Positions 1 through 7,579 of a stretch of DNA of 9,313 nt are shown piece by piece. The DNA comes from Oscillospiraceae bacterium (lineage in GTDB: Bacteria > Bacillota_A > Clostridia > Oscillospirales > Oscillospiraceae), in contig JAFQDR010000101.1 of assembly GCA_017415945.1 (NCBI GenBank), forward strand, positions 1 through 9,313. Reading direction: 5' to 3'. A program made the translations under genes and the position numbers. Under the pieces are notes generated by a model. It was not told the DNA's origin. It did not search any database and saw only the letters and a program-made list of their open reading frames with translations. Positions within the stretch are counted from its first letter, which is position 1; each line of letters opens with the position of its first letter.

Positions 1-2330
1 CACGCCGCTCAGGCTATGTGCGATGCAGAGTGGATGGGAATGTCTATGATTTGACCGAAGATATCCCCATGGAGAAAAATAAGAAGCACAATATTGAAGT
101 CATCGTTGACAGACTGGTCATTAAAGATGATATGACCCGCCGTTTGACCGATTCCATTGAAACAGCGGCGGCATTGTCGGGCGGTGTGATTTTTGTCAAT
201 GATCTCAGCCAAGATCAAGATTTGGTCTTTTCACAGAATTATGCCTGCGAGGATTGCGGGATCTCCATTGAGGAAATGACACCTCGTATGTTTTCCTTCA
301 ACAATCCCTACGGTGCCTGCCCTGTGTGCACAGGCCTGGGGATGCAGAAGCGTATCGATCCCGATATGATCATTACCGACCGTAATCTTTCCATTATGGA
401 AGGGGCGATCTCTGCGAGCGGCTGGGGCTCCATTAGGGATGATACGGTGGCGAAAATGTACTTCGATGCTCTGGCGAAGAAGTATCATTTTAAATTGACC
501 ACACCTCTGAAGGAGCTTTCCGATGAGGTGATGGATGTGATCTTCTACGGCACCAAAGGAGAAAAGTTAGAGCTGCACTATAACCGAGGAAACGGCTATG
601 GAACACTGCTGCAGCCCTTTGAGGGAATCATCAATAATCTGGAGCGCAGATATGAGGAGACCCAGAGTGCCGCATCCAGAAGTGCCATTGAGGAGTATAT
701 GACCGAGTTTCCTTGCCCTGCTTGTAAGGGACGTCGTCTAAAGCAGGAAGCCCTTGCAGTGACTGTGGGGGACATGAATATTTCCGAGTTTTGTGATTTG
801 CCCATTGGCAGAGCCGTTGGCTTTATCAATGATTTGGAGCTGGATGAGCAGCGTGCGCAAATCGCCGAACGCATTCTGAAGGAAATCAAGCATAGACTGC
901 TGTTTTTGGATAATGTGGGATTGAATTATCTTTCCCTGTCCCGTACCGCAGGCACCTTGTCGGGTGGGGAAAGTCAGCGTATTCGTTTGGCTACCCAAAT
1001 CGGATCTGCCCTGGCGGGGGTTTTGTACATTCTGGATGAGCCCAGTATCGGGCTTCATCAGCGGGACAATGAGAAGCTGATCCACACCATGCGTGAGCTG
1101 CGAGATCTCGGCAATACGCTGATCGTGGTGGAGCATGATGAGGACACCATCCGTGCCGCTGACTGGATCGTGGATATCGGACCGGGGGCAGGGGTGCACG
1201 GCGGCGAGATCATTGCACAGGGCTCTGTGGATGATATTTGCGCTGCCTCTCGCTCTGTTACGGGACAGTATCTGTCGGGACAAAAGAAGATCCCTGTACC
1301 CAAACACCGCAGAGCGGGGAACGGTAGAGCCATTACCGTTCATAACGCGTCGGAAAATAATTTGAAGAATATTACTGTAGATTTCCCTATGGGGAAGATG
1401 ACCTGCGTAACGGGTGTTTCCGGTTCGGGCAAATCTACCCTTGTAGAAGATATTCTGTACGAAACTCTGGCTGCGCGGCTGAATCACGCAAGAACCCATC
1501 CGGGCAAGTGTGACGGCGTGACGGGCTTGGAATTTGCGGATAAGGTCATTGCCATTGACCAAAGTCCTATCGGCAGATCCCCACGCTCCAATCCTGCCAC
1601 TTATACAGGGCTGTTTACAAGCATCCGAGAGCTGTTTGCCCAGACACAGGATGCCAAGCTGCGAGGCTATGGACAAAACCGCTTCAGCTTTAATGTGCGG
1701 GGCGGTCGATGCGAGGCCTGTTCTGGGGACGGCTTGCTGAAAATCGAAATGCATTTCCTTCCCGATGTATATGTGCCCTGCGAGGTTTGCAAAGGGAAGC
1801 GGTACAATCGTGAGACCTTGGAAGTGAAGTATAAGGGCAAGAATATTGCGGATGTGCTGGAGATGACCGTTGAGGAAGCTCTGCAGTTCTTTGAAAACGT
1901 ACCCAAGATCCGCAGCAAGCTGGAAACCCTCTATGAGGTCGGACTGGGCTACATCAAGCTTGGACAGCCCTCAACCACATTGTCGGGCGGCGAAGCACAG
2001 AGAGTCAAGCTTGCAACGGTGCTTTCCAAGCGTTCCACAGGCAGAACGATTTATGTGCTGGACGAGCCTACCACCGGACTTCATGTGGCGGATGTTCACA
2101 AGCTGGTGGAAGTGCTGAATGCACTGACGGATGCGGGCAACACTGTCATCATCATTGAGCATAATCTGGATGTGATCAAGGTTGCCGACCATATCATTGA
2201 CCTCGGTCCCGAAGGGGGCGACGGAGGCGGGCAGGTGGTATTTGAGGGGACTCCCGAGGAATGTGCCGCCTGTGAAACCGGTTATACAGGGAAATTCCTG
2301 AAACCGATCCTGGAACGGGATTCGGACTAA
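1..2330 (+). CDS. uvrA: UvrA, excinuclease ABC subunit A (5'-truncated by window edge)
   Basis: UvrA is the damage-sensing ABC-type ATPase of nucleotide excision repair; it dimerises, loads UvrB on damaged DNA and leaves. The reading frame is open from base 3 ([12 protein letters not shown]), so the start and roughly the first 165-170 residues, including the first Walker A, lie outside the window. About 775 of the usual 940-960 residues remain. Visible in order: CEDC (246-257) and CPVC (318-329) of the first zinc module; CPACKGRRL from 714; first ABC signature LSGGESQ (957-977) with Walker B ILDEP near 1035; second Walker [10 protein letters not shown] (1413-1439); second zinc module CEAC (1710-1721) and CEVC (1779-1790); second signature LSGGEAQ (1980-2000) and [10 protein letters not shown] near 2061. 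All key residues in this portion are intact, so it looks functional. The TAA at 2328-2330 is followed 21 nt later by recD2, suggesting co-transcription. Identification is essentially certain. Confidence 0.98.
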   Translation, partial: RRSGYVRCRVDGNVYDLTEDIPMEKNKKHNIEVIVDRLVIKDDMTRRLTDSIETAAALSGGVIFVNDLSQDQDLVFSQNYACEDCGISIEEMTPRMFSFNNPYGACPVCTGLGMQKRIDPDMIITDRNLSIMEGAISASGWGSIRDDTVAKMYFDALAKKYHFKLTTPLKELSDEVMDVIFYGTKGEKLELHYNRGNGYGTLLQPFEGIINNLERRYEETQSAASRSAIEEYMTEFPCPACKGRRLKQEALAVTVGDMNISEFCDLPIGRAVGFINDLELDEQRAQIAERILKEIKHRLLFLDNVGLNYLSLSRTAGTLSGGESQRIRLATQIGSALAGVLYILDEPSIGLHQRDNEKLIHTMRELRDLGNTLIVVEHDEDTIRAADWIVDIGPGAGVHGGEIIAQGSVDDICAASRSVTGQYLSGQKKIPVPKHRRAGNGRAITVHNASENNLKNITVDFPMGKMTCVTGVSGSGKSTLVEDILYETLAARLNHARTHPGKCDGVTGLEFADKVIAIDQSPIGRSPRSNPATYTGLFTSIRELFAQTQDAKLRGYGQNRFSFNVRGGRCEACSGDGLLKIEMHFLPDVYVPCEVCKGKRYNRETLEVKYKGKNIADVLEMTVEEALQFFENVPKIRSKLETLYEVGLGYIKLGQPSTTLSGGEAQRVKLATVLSKRSTGRTIYVLDEPTTGLHVADVHKLVEVLNALTDAGNTVIIIEHNLDVIKVADHIIDLGPEGGDGGGQVVFEGTPEECAACETGYTGKFLKPILERDSD

Positions 2331-2351
2331 AAATAGAGAGGAAGTGAGTCT

Positions 2352-4574
2352 ATGAGAGGAGAAAAGAACAGAGAAAATCTGATCGGTCGTATCGATTCCG
2401 TTGTGTACCGCAGTGATGATACAGGCTATGCTGTGCTGCGTGTGGATATCGGAGAAGCGGATACTGAAACCGTTGTGGGCTGCATTCCTTATGCTGCTCC
2501 CGGTGAAATGATCAATGCCACGGGCTTTTGGTCTGTACACCCCTCTCATGGACGGCAGTTTAAGGTGGAGGCTTGCTCACGCAAGCTCCCCGATACTGCG
2601 GAAAGCATTTATGATTTCCTTTGCGCAGGCTGTATTAAAGGCATTGGCCCCGGTATTGCGGCACTGATCGTGAACCGATTCAGCGCAAACAGTCTGAATG
2701 TGATTGAAAATTATCCCGAGCGTCTTGCGGAAATCAAGGGGATCAGCAAGCAAAAGGCAAATGAGATTAGTGCGGCCTTCCGCAAGGATCACACGGTTCG
2801 GCGTTTGTCCGAGCTTATGTGCGAAAATGAGATCTCTCCCATTTTTGCGTTGCGGCTGTATAAGTATTACGGCACATCGGCTTACGAGGTGCTGTGTGAT
2901 GACCCATACATTTTGGCCTCGGAATCTATCGGCGGAAACTTCTTTGATGCGGACAGACTGGCGGTGGAGCTTGGCTTTGATGGAGACAGCGTTTCCCGTA
3001 TTTCCGCTGCCATTACCTTTGAGCTGCAGCACAACTCCAACAACGGACATTGCTTTATTCCCCGCAATAAGCTCATTGCCGCAACGGCACAGCTCATTTC
3101 TCTGGACGAGGATGATGTGAGAACCGCACTGGAGGATATGCTGGATTGCGGAGAGCTGATTTGCGAGGCCATCGGCGGCGTGGAGGCTTGTTATTTGAGC
3201 CGTTTGTATGAGGCGGAAACCTATACTGCTAAAACGCTGCTGGAGCTTGTTGGAAGCGATTATGCGGATGAAGTGAACATTGAGCAGGTAATTTCGTCCA
3301 TAGAAGAAAAGACAGGTCTGCACTACGCTCCTGCTCAACGTCAGGCCATTACCTATGCGGCGGAGCATCGTGTGCTCGCTGTGACGGGCGGTCCCGGTAC
3401 GGGCAAAACCACCTGTGTGCAGGCAATCATTGCGCTGTATGAGAAAATGGGACTGAAGGTATTTCTCACAGCCCCCACGGGCAGAGCTGCCAAGCGTCTT
3501 TCCGAGCTGTCGGGGAAAGAGGCGCAAACCATCCACAGACTTCTTGGGGCTGCAATCTCCGAGGATGGAGAAACTGTGGAGTTCCGCAAGAACGCAAAGA
3601 ATCCGCTGGAATGCGATGCAGTGATCGTGGACGAATGCTCCATGGTGGATATTGTGCTGATGAAGTCCCTGCTGGAGGCCATGCGCCCGAGCTGTCGTTT
3701 GATTTTGGTGGGGGATGCCGATCAACTGCCATCCGTAGGGCCGGGCAAGGTCTTTGAGGATATTATTGCAAGCAATATTATCCCCGCAGTTCGTTTGACG
3801 GAGATTTTCCGTCAGGACGAGAACAGCCGCATCATTCGCTATGCCCATATGATCAATAAGGGTGAGCATCCTCGGCTGCGGGAAAATGCGGGAGACTTCT
3901 TTATGATGCGCAGAAAGGATGCTGCATCATCCGCAGAGACCATTGTTGATCTGTTTTCCAGACGACTCCCGGAAAAAATGGGACATCCCATGCATGAGAT
4001 TCAGGTGCTGTCCGCTACCCGCGCGGGGGAGATGGGCACCGTGGCATTGAATAAGCGCTTGCAGGCGGCTGCGAATCCTCCGCATCCCGAAAAAAATGAA
4101 AAGCAGTTCGGAGAGGTCTTGTTCCGAGAAGGGGACAAGATCATGCAGATCCGCAACAATTATGATATCCTTTGGCATAAAGCGGGCTCTGCGGAGCTGC
4201 ACGCAGGGATCTACAACGGTGATATGGGCTATATCCGCAGAATCGATAATCAAGCAGGTGTCATGGAAATCGATTTCGACGGCAGATATGCGGTTTATAC
4301 CTATGACCTGCTGAACGAACTGGAGCACGCGTGGGCAATCACCGTACATAAGTCACAGGGTAGTGAATACCCTGCGGTGATTTTGGCCTTGGGCGGCTGC
4401 TCCAAGAAACTACTGACCCGCGGTGTTTTGTATACAGCGGTGTCCAGAGCGAAGAAACTGCTTGTGGGGGTAGGCAATGAGGAAGCGGCCTATTATATGA
4501 TCGACAATTATGTGCGCTCCCGAAGATACAGCGGTCTTCGTCTGCGTCTTGTTCATCTGGCGGATGGTGAATAA
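2352..4574 (+). CDS. recD2: RecD2-type ATP-dependent DNA helicase (RecD/TraA family, SF1B)
   Basis: Predicted 740-residue 5'-3' DNA helicase of the RecD2 type, which acts without RecBC in repair and replication-fork maintenance. RecD2 proteins are usually about 715-800 residues. An N-terminal beta-rich region (IGRIDSVVYRSDDTGYAVLRV) is followed by helix-hairpin-helix segments (IKGIGPGIAALIV, then GISKQKANEIS, about residues 95-140) typical of RecD2 and absent from RecBCD-type RecD. Motor motifs: Walker A GGPGTGKTT (346-354), Walker B VDECSMVD (426-433), motif III VGDADQLPSVGPG (453-465), EIFRQDE, C-terminal TVHKSQGSEYP (664-674) and motif VI YTAVSRAKK (694-702). The ATG at 2352 has SD-like AGAGGAAG (2337-2344) 7 nt upstream, and the N-terminus fits the family. 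It ends 2 nt before comF. No anomalies in catalytic motifs. Confidence 0.95.
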   Translation: MRGEKNRENLIGRIDSVVYRSDDTGYAVLRVDIGEADTETVVGCIPYAAPGEMINATGFWSVHPSHGRQFKVEACSRKLPDTAESIYDFLCAGCIKGIGPGIAALIVNRFSANSLNVIENYPERLAEIKGISKQKANEISAAFRKDHTVRRLSELMCENEISPIFALRLYKYYGTSAYEVLCDDPYILASESIGGNFFDADRLAVELGFDGDSVSRISAAITFELQHNSNNGHCFIPRNKLIAATAQLISLDEDDVRTALEDMLDCGELICEAIGGVEACYLSRLYEAETYTAKTLLELVGSDYADEVNIEQVISSIEEKTGLHYAPAQRQAITYAAEHRVLAVTGGPGTGKTTCVQAIIALYEKMGLKVFLTAPTGRAAKRLSELSGKEAQTIHRLLGAAISEDGETVEFRKNAKNPLECDAVIVDECSMVDIVLMKSLLEAMRPSCRLILVGDADQLPSVGPGKVFEDIIASNIIPAVRLTEIFRQDENSRIIRYAHMINKGEHPRLRENAGDFFMMRRKDAASSAETIVDLFSRRLPEKMGHPMHEIQVLSATRAGEMGTVALNKRLQAAANPPHPEKNEKQFGEVLFREGDKIMQIRNNYDILWHKAGSAELHAGIYNGDMGYIRRIDNQAGVMEIDFDGRYAVYTYDLLNELEHAWAITVHKSQGSEYPAVILALGGCSKKLLTRGVLYTAVSRAKKLLVGVGNEEAAYYMIDNYVRSRRYSGLRLRLVHLADGE

Positions 4575-4576
4575 AT

Positions 4577-5227
4577 ATGAAGCTTGTTTCCTATCTGTTT
4601 GATATCTTATTTCCCCAAAAGTGCGTCTTTTGCAGAAGACTTTTGGATAGGGGAGAAAACATAATTTGTCCAAAATGCAGAAAAGAGCTGCCGTATACTG
4701 AAAACGGAGGGATTTTGAAAGGAAACTTCTTTACATCCTGTGTGTCTCCGTTGTATTATGAAAATGATGTTCGGGAAGCACTTTTGCGATTTAAGTTCTC
4801 TCAAATGACTGCGTATGCGCAGCCCTTTGGGAAACTGCTGTCGGAATGTGCGGAAGAATATATTGAGGAACAAGTGGATATCATTAGTTGGGTACCTCTA
4901 AGCAAAAAGCGTTTGCGAAAAAGAGGCTACGATCAGGCGAAGCTGCTTGCGGAAGCAGTCAGCAAAGAGCTTGGGATTCCCTGTGTTCCTGTGCTGCAAA
5001 AGAAGCGGGATACCGCACCCCAATCCCGCACCGGCGGTGCTGAGAAACGGAAACGAAATATTGCGGGTGCTTATGAAGTAATTGACAAAAACCGGATCGA
5101 TGGAAAAACCATTCTGTTGATCGATGATATCGTTACTACAGGTTCCACTCTTGCGGAATGCGCAAGAACACTGGGACGAGGTGGTGCGGATAAAGTGTAC
5201 TGTGCCACAGTGGCACGAAAACGTTAA
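4577..5227 (+). CDS. comF: ComF family protein (zinc-finger phosphoribosyltransferase-like, ComFC type)
   Basis: Predicted 216-residue ComF/GntX-type protein. The family joins a short N-terminal zinc ribbon to a type I phosphoribosyltransferase domain; ComFC is needed for natural transformation in several bacteria, acting on incoming single-stranded DNA in the cytoplasm, but its substrate is not established. Four cysteines form the ribbon: C16 and C19 (KCVFC), C31 and C34 (CPKC). The motif KRLRKRGYDQAKLLAEA and the later RTGGAEKRKRNIAGAYEV are family hallmarks, and the PRPP loop IDDIVTTGST is at about 182-191. The ATG is 2 nt after the recD2 stop with only a weak GGTG-like upstream signal, so translation is probably coupled to recD2. 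The first half looks more AT-rich than its neighbours by eye. A role in competence is inferred from family only; many non-competent bacteria keep this gene. No comFA helicase is present here; the adjacent helicase is recD2. Confidence 0.92.
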   Translation: MKLVSYLFDILFPQKCVFCRRLLDRGENIICPKCRKELPYTENGGILKGNFFTSCVSPLYYENDVREALLRFKFSQMTAYAQPFGKLLSECAEEYIEEQVDIISWVPLSKKRLRKRGYDQAKLLAEAVSKELGIPCVPVLQKKRDTAPQSRTGGAEKRKRNIAGAYEVIDKNRIDGKTILLIDDIVTTGSTLAECARTLGRGGADKVYCATVARKR

Positions 5228-5230
5228 CTT

Positions 5231-5236
5231 GAGGTG
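5231..5236 (+). promoter_or_regulatory. Ribosome binding site of the mreB-like gene (decides the start)
   Basis: GAGGTG lies 6 nt before the ATG at 5243. A GTG at 5234 is in frame and would add three residues (MKR), but it is itself part of this Shine-Dalgarno sequence and has no site of its own. The ATG at 5243 is therefore preferred; it also gives the short N-terminus before the IDLGT motif that is usual in MreB proteins. Confidence 0.75.
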
Positions 5237-5242
5237 AAAAGA

Positions 5243-6274
5243 ATGCTCATTTTTGAAAGAGATATTGCCATTGACCTTGGCACAAATACCACGCTGCTGT
5301 ACGCTCAGGGGAAGGGTATTGTACTGCGTGAGCCTACTGTTGTGGCGGTGGACAAGCACACGGGGGAATTGCTGAAGGTTGGTCAGGAGGCTCAGAAGAT
5401 GCTGGGCAGAACTCCCGCCAATATCGTTGCCATTCATCCCATTCGCAATGGTGTTATTTCCGACTACGATATGACCGTAGCCATGCTGTCCGAATTTGTG
5501 AAGAAGGTTACCTCCATCAGCTTGTTCAAGCCCAGAATGCTGGTTTCCGTTCCCGGTTATATTACCGGTGTGGAAGAACGTGCGCTGATCGATGCTGTCA
5601 TTGAAGCAGGCGCAAGAAAGGTATATCTGACCGAATCCGGTTTAGCGACCGCTACCGGTGCGGGTGTGGACGTATATAAGCCCGACGGCAACATGGTCGT
5701 TGATATTGGTGCGGGCAAGACCGACATTGCTGTGGTCTCTCTGGGCGGTGTTGTGGAAAGCCGCTGCATCAAGACCGCGGGCAACGCATTTGATGAAGCC
5801 ATTGTGCGCTACATAAAGAACAAGCACAATGTTGTCATCGGTATGCGTACCGCAGAAGAAATCAAGCGCAGTATCGGCGGTATTGTCCGCAGAGACACCG
5901 CAGGCGTGGAAGAAGTAAAGGGTCGCTGCTTGGCAACGGGTATGCCCAAGACCGTTGCGGTCAATTCCGCAGAACTGGCAGAGGTTATGATCGAGCCAAC
6001 CAAGAAGATTCTTGACGGCATCCACAGTGTTTTGGAACGTACACCTCCCGAACTGGTTGGGGATATCGGCAAGAACGGTATTCGTATGTCCGGCGGCGGC
6101 AGTATGCTGTACGGGCTGGATCGTGTCATTAGTAAGAACACGGGTATCCCCGCAGTTGTTGTGGACGACGCACTCACCTGTACTGCCTTCGGTGCGGGAC
6201 GCATGATGGCAAGACTGGACGAAATGGAAGACGGTATGATCAATATCGCCCGTAAGCGTCAGCTGAAAGGATAA
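5243..6274 (+). CDS. MreB/Mbl-like bacterial actin, divergent at the ATPase site
   Basis: Predicted 343-residue actin-fold protein of the MreB family, whose members form membrane-associated filaments guiding lateral wall synthesis. Length and whole-length pattern fit: phosphate-1 IDLGTNTT (from D11), GKGIVLREPTVVAV, VSVPGYITGVEERALIDAV, phosphate-2 VVDIGAGKTDIAV (153-165), RTAEEIKRSIG, TPPELVGDI, and adenosine motif MSGGGSML (282-289). It departs from canonical MreB in the active site: the usual IEEPxAAAIGAG is TESGLATATGAG (T130-E131-S132-G133) and DIGGGTT is DIGAGKT (D154-T160). The spacing between the second glutamate position and the aspartate is 22 residues, as in classical MreB, so S132 and K159 replace the Glu and Thr linked to hydrolysis (Caulobacter E140 and T167, from memory). 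Those substitutions suggest a paralogue rather than the main MreB, with slow or no hydrolysis; that is inference. No mreC or mreD follows. It starts 15 nt after comF and ends 3 nt before the DUF1015 gene. Confidence 0.9.
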   Translation: MLIFERDIAIDLGTNTTLLYAQGKGIVLREPTVVAVDKHTGELLKVGQEAQKMLGRTPANIVAIHPIRNGVISDYDMTVAMLSEFVKKVTSISLFKPRMLVSVPGYITGVEERALIDAVIEAGARKVYLTESGLATATGAGVDVYKPDGNMVVDIGAGKTDIAVVSLGGVVESRCIKTAGNAFDEAIVRYIKNKHNVVIGMRTAEEIKRSIGGIVRRDTAGVEEVKGRCLATGMPKTVAVNSAELAEVMIEPTKKILDGIHSVLERTPPELVGDIGKNGIRMSGGGSMLYGLDRVISKNTGIPAVVVDDALTCTAFGAGRMMARLDEMEDGMINIARKRQLKG

Positions 6275-6277
6275 GAA

Positions 6278-7525
6278 ATGATGCAGCGCAGATTATTCAG
6301 ACCCGCGGACATTCTGCTTCCCGTAAATTGCGATATGCCGCTGTGGAGTGTTGTGGCTTGTGATCAGTTTTCCTCCGATCCCGCGTATTGGGATGCGGTA
6401 GCGGAAAAGACCGAGGGAAAACCTTCCACCATGCATATGATTTTGCCCGAGGCGTATCTGGAAACAGTCGATCAAGAGAAGGTCAGCCGCAAAATCAATG
6501 AGACCATGGCTGCGTATTTGGAAAGAGGAATTTTCCGCACGTTGGAGAACAGCTATATTTATGTAGAACGCACTCTGCCCGATGGCACCCTTCGCCGTGG
6601 TTTGGTTGGTGTGGTGGATTTGATGCACTACGATTATCACGAGGGTTCAACAACTTATGTACGGGCCACCGAGCATACGGTGGAAAGCAGACTTCCGCCT
6701 CGTGTGGAGATTCGTAAGAACGCAGTTCTGGAAATGCCTCACATTATGCTGTTCATCGATGACAGAGCGGATATGGTTATGCGCAGCGCGGCGGTAAGTG
6801 CGGGCCCTGCGATATATGACTTTGACCTGATGTGCGGCGGCGGACATATTGTCGGCAGACCCATTTCCGACGTGAACGCGGATGTGATGACTGCCATGCT
6901 GGATGAATTGACCGATGATGCTCTGCTTGAACAGAAGTACGGCTTCAGCCAAGGTGCAATTGTTTATGCCATCGGTGACGGCAACCATAGCTTGGCGGCT
7001 GCCAAAAACTGCTGGGAAGAAATTCGCAAGGGACTGACAGCTGAGGAACAGGAACACCATCCTGCGCGATTTGTGCTGGTGGAGCTGATGAACATTCACG
7101 ATGCGGGTGTAAGCTTCCATCCCATCCACAGAGCGGTCTTTGGAGTAGACAGCGAAGCCTTTGCCCGGGAAGCGGATGCTGCTCTGTTTTCCGAAAGCGG
7201 CACAGCGGTCACAATGGTTACCGAAAAGGGCACCGTGGAGCGTTACGTCCGTGCCCACAGCATCGGACAGGTCATTGAGCTGGTAGACAGCTTCTGTCAG
7301 ACCTACGCGGCTAAGTGCGGCGCACAGGTGGACTACATTCATGGGGATCGGGAAGCGGCTGAATTTGGCAAAGCCAAGGGAAATGCTGCGATTCTGCTTC
7401 CTGCTATGGAAAAGGAAGAGCTGTTCACATCCGTAATGGATACAGGGGTATTCTGCAAAAAGAGCTTTTCCATTGGTGAAGCGGCGGAAAAACGCTATTA
7501 TCTGGAATGCAGAAAAATCAAATAA
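6278..7525 (+). CDS. DUF1015 family protein of uncertain function
   Basis: Predicted 415-residue soluble protein recognised as DUF1015 (COG4198-like) from the N-terminal LFRPADILLPVNCDMPLWSVVACDQFSSDP and the central YAIGDGNHSLAAAKNCWEEI (about 230-249), equivalent to the usual family core with Asp-Gly-(Asn/His)-His. Other visible blocks are MHMILPEAYLE, IYVERTLPDG and a C-terminal LLPAMEKEELF...KKSFSIGEAAEKRYYLECR. No signal peptide or membrane segment is seen. The family's biochemical role is not firmly known to me; a small-molecule kinase or transferase role has been considered for relatives, and nothing here proves it. Two adjacent ATGs (6278, 6281) are both served by GAAAGGA (6265-6271), 6 or 9 nt upstream; the first is given. 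The 3-nt gap after the mreB-like stop and the SD site inside the end of that gene indicate translational coupling. Confidence 0.85.
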   Translation: MMQRRLFRPADILLPVNCDMPLWSVVACDQFSSDPAYWDAVAEKTEGKPSTMHMILPEAYLETVDQEKVSRKINETMAAYLERGIFRTLENSYIYVERTLPDGTLRRGLVGVVDLMHYDYHEGSTTYVRATEHTVESRLPPRVEIRKNAVLEMPHIMLFIDDRADMVMRSAAVSAGPAIYDFDLMCGGGHIVGRPISDVNADVMTAMLDELTDDALLEQKYGFSQGAIVYAIGDGNHSLAAAKNCWEEIRKGLTAEEQEHHPARFVLVELMNIHDAGVSFHPIHRAVFGVDSEAFAREADAALFSESGTAVTMVTEKGTVERYVRAHSIGQVIELVDSFCQTYAAKCGAQVDYIHGDREAAEFGKAKGNAAILLPAMEKEELFTSVMDTGVFCKKSFSIGEAAEKRYYLECRKIK

Positions 7526-7528
7526 GAT

Positions 7529-7557
7529 ACATAGTTTTCATGCAAGGGACATACCTT
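7529..7557 (+). promoter_or_regulatory. Weak candidate sigma-E type sporulation promoter before spoIIIAA
   Basis: In the 51-nt gap before spoIIIAA, CATACCTT (7550-7557) resembles the sigma-E -10 consensus CATACAnT, and ACATAGT (7529-7535) carries the ATA core of the -35 at the standard 14-nt spacing. Predicted +1 is about 7564, inside the Shine-Dalgarno sequence, leaving an extremely short leader. SpoIIIA operons are known to be under sigma-E in Bacillus. The match is partial and could be chance; no good sigma-A promoter is seen in the gap. Confidence 0.25.
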
Positions 7558-7579
7558 CTATCGGGAGGGATGTCCCTTG
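7543..7579 (+). repeat. Perfect 10-bp inverted repeat enclosing the spoIIIAA Shine-Dalgarno and start codon
   Basis: CAAGGGACAT (7543-7552) and ATGTCCCTTG (7570-7579) are exact reverse complements separated by 17 nt. In RNA the SD GGGAGGG (7563-7569) would sit in the loop and the TTG start codon (7577-7579) would form the last three bases of the 3' arm. No T-run follows, so it is not an intrinsic terminator. It could be a translation-control hairpin or a protein-binding DNA site; the dyad is directly visible, the function is inferred. Confidence 0.7.
7563..7569 (+). promoter_or_regulatory. Ribosome binding site of spoIIIAA (supports a TTG start)
   Basis: GGGAGGG lies 7 nt before the TTG at 7577. 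The next in-frame ATG (7598, residue 8) has no comparable upstream site, and starting there would trim the conserved N-terminal region, so the TTG is preferred. Confidence 0.7.

Noticed and set aside
738..1754. Open frame of 338 codons on the - strand opposite uvrA
   Set aside because: Shadow of uvrA: no recognisable motifs, no sensible ribosome site or context, and the + strand frame carries all UvrA signatures.
2577..3869. Open frame of 430 codons on the - strand opposite recD2
   Set aside because: It is wholly antisense to a gene with intact helicase motifs, its product is rich in His, Gln and Arg with no recognisable domain, and it reflects codon bias of the real gene.
5234..5242. GTG start for the mreB-like gene, three codons upstream
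   Set aside because: The GTG is part of the GAGGTG ribosome site of the ATG at 5243 and lacks its own.
7543..7579. Intrinsic terminator for the DUF1015 operon
   Set aside because: The stem is strong but the loop is long and no run of T follows the 3' arm, which itself contains the spoIIIAA start codon.
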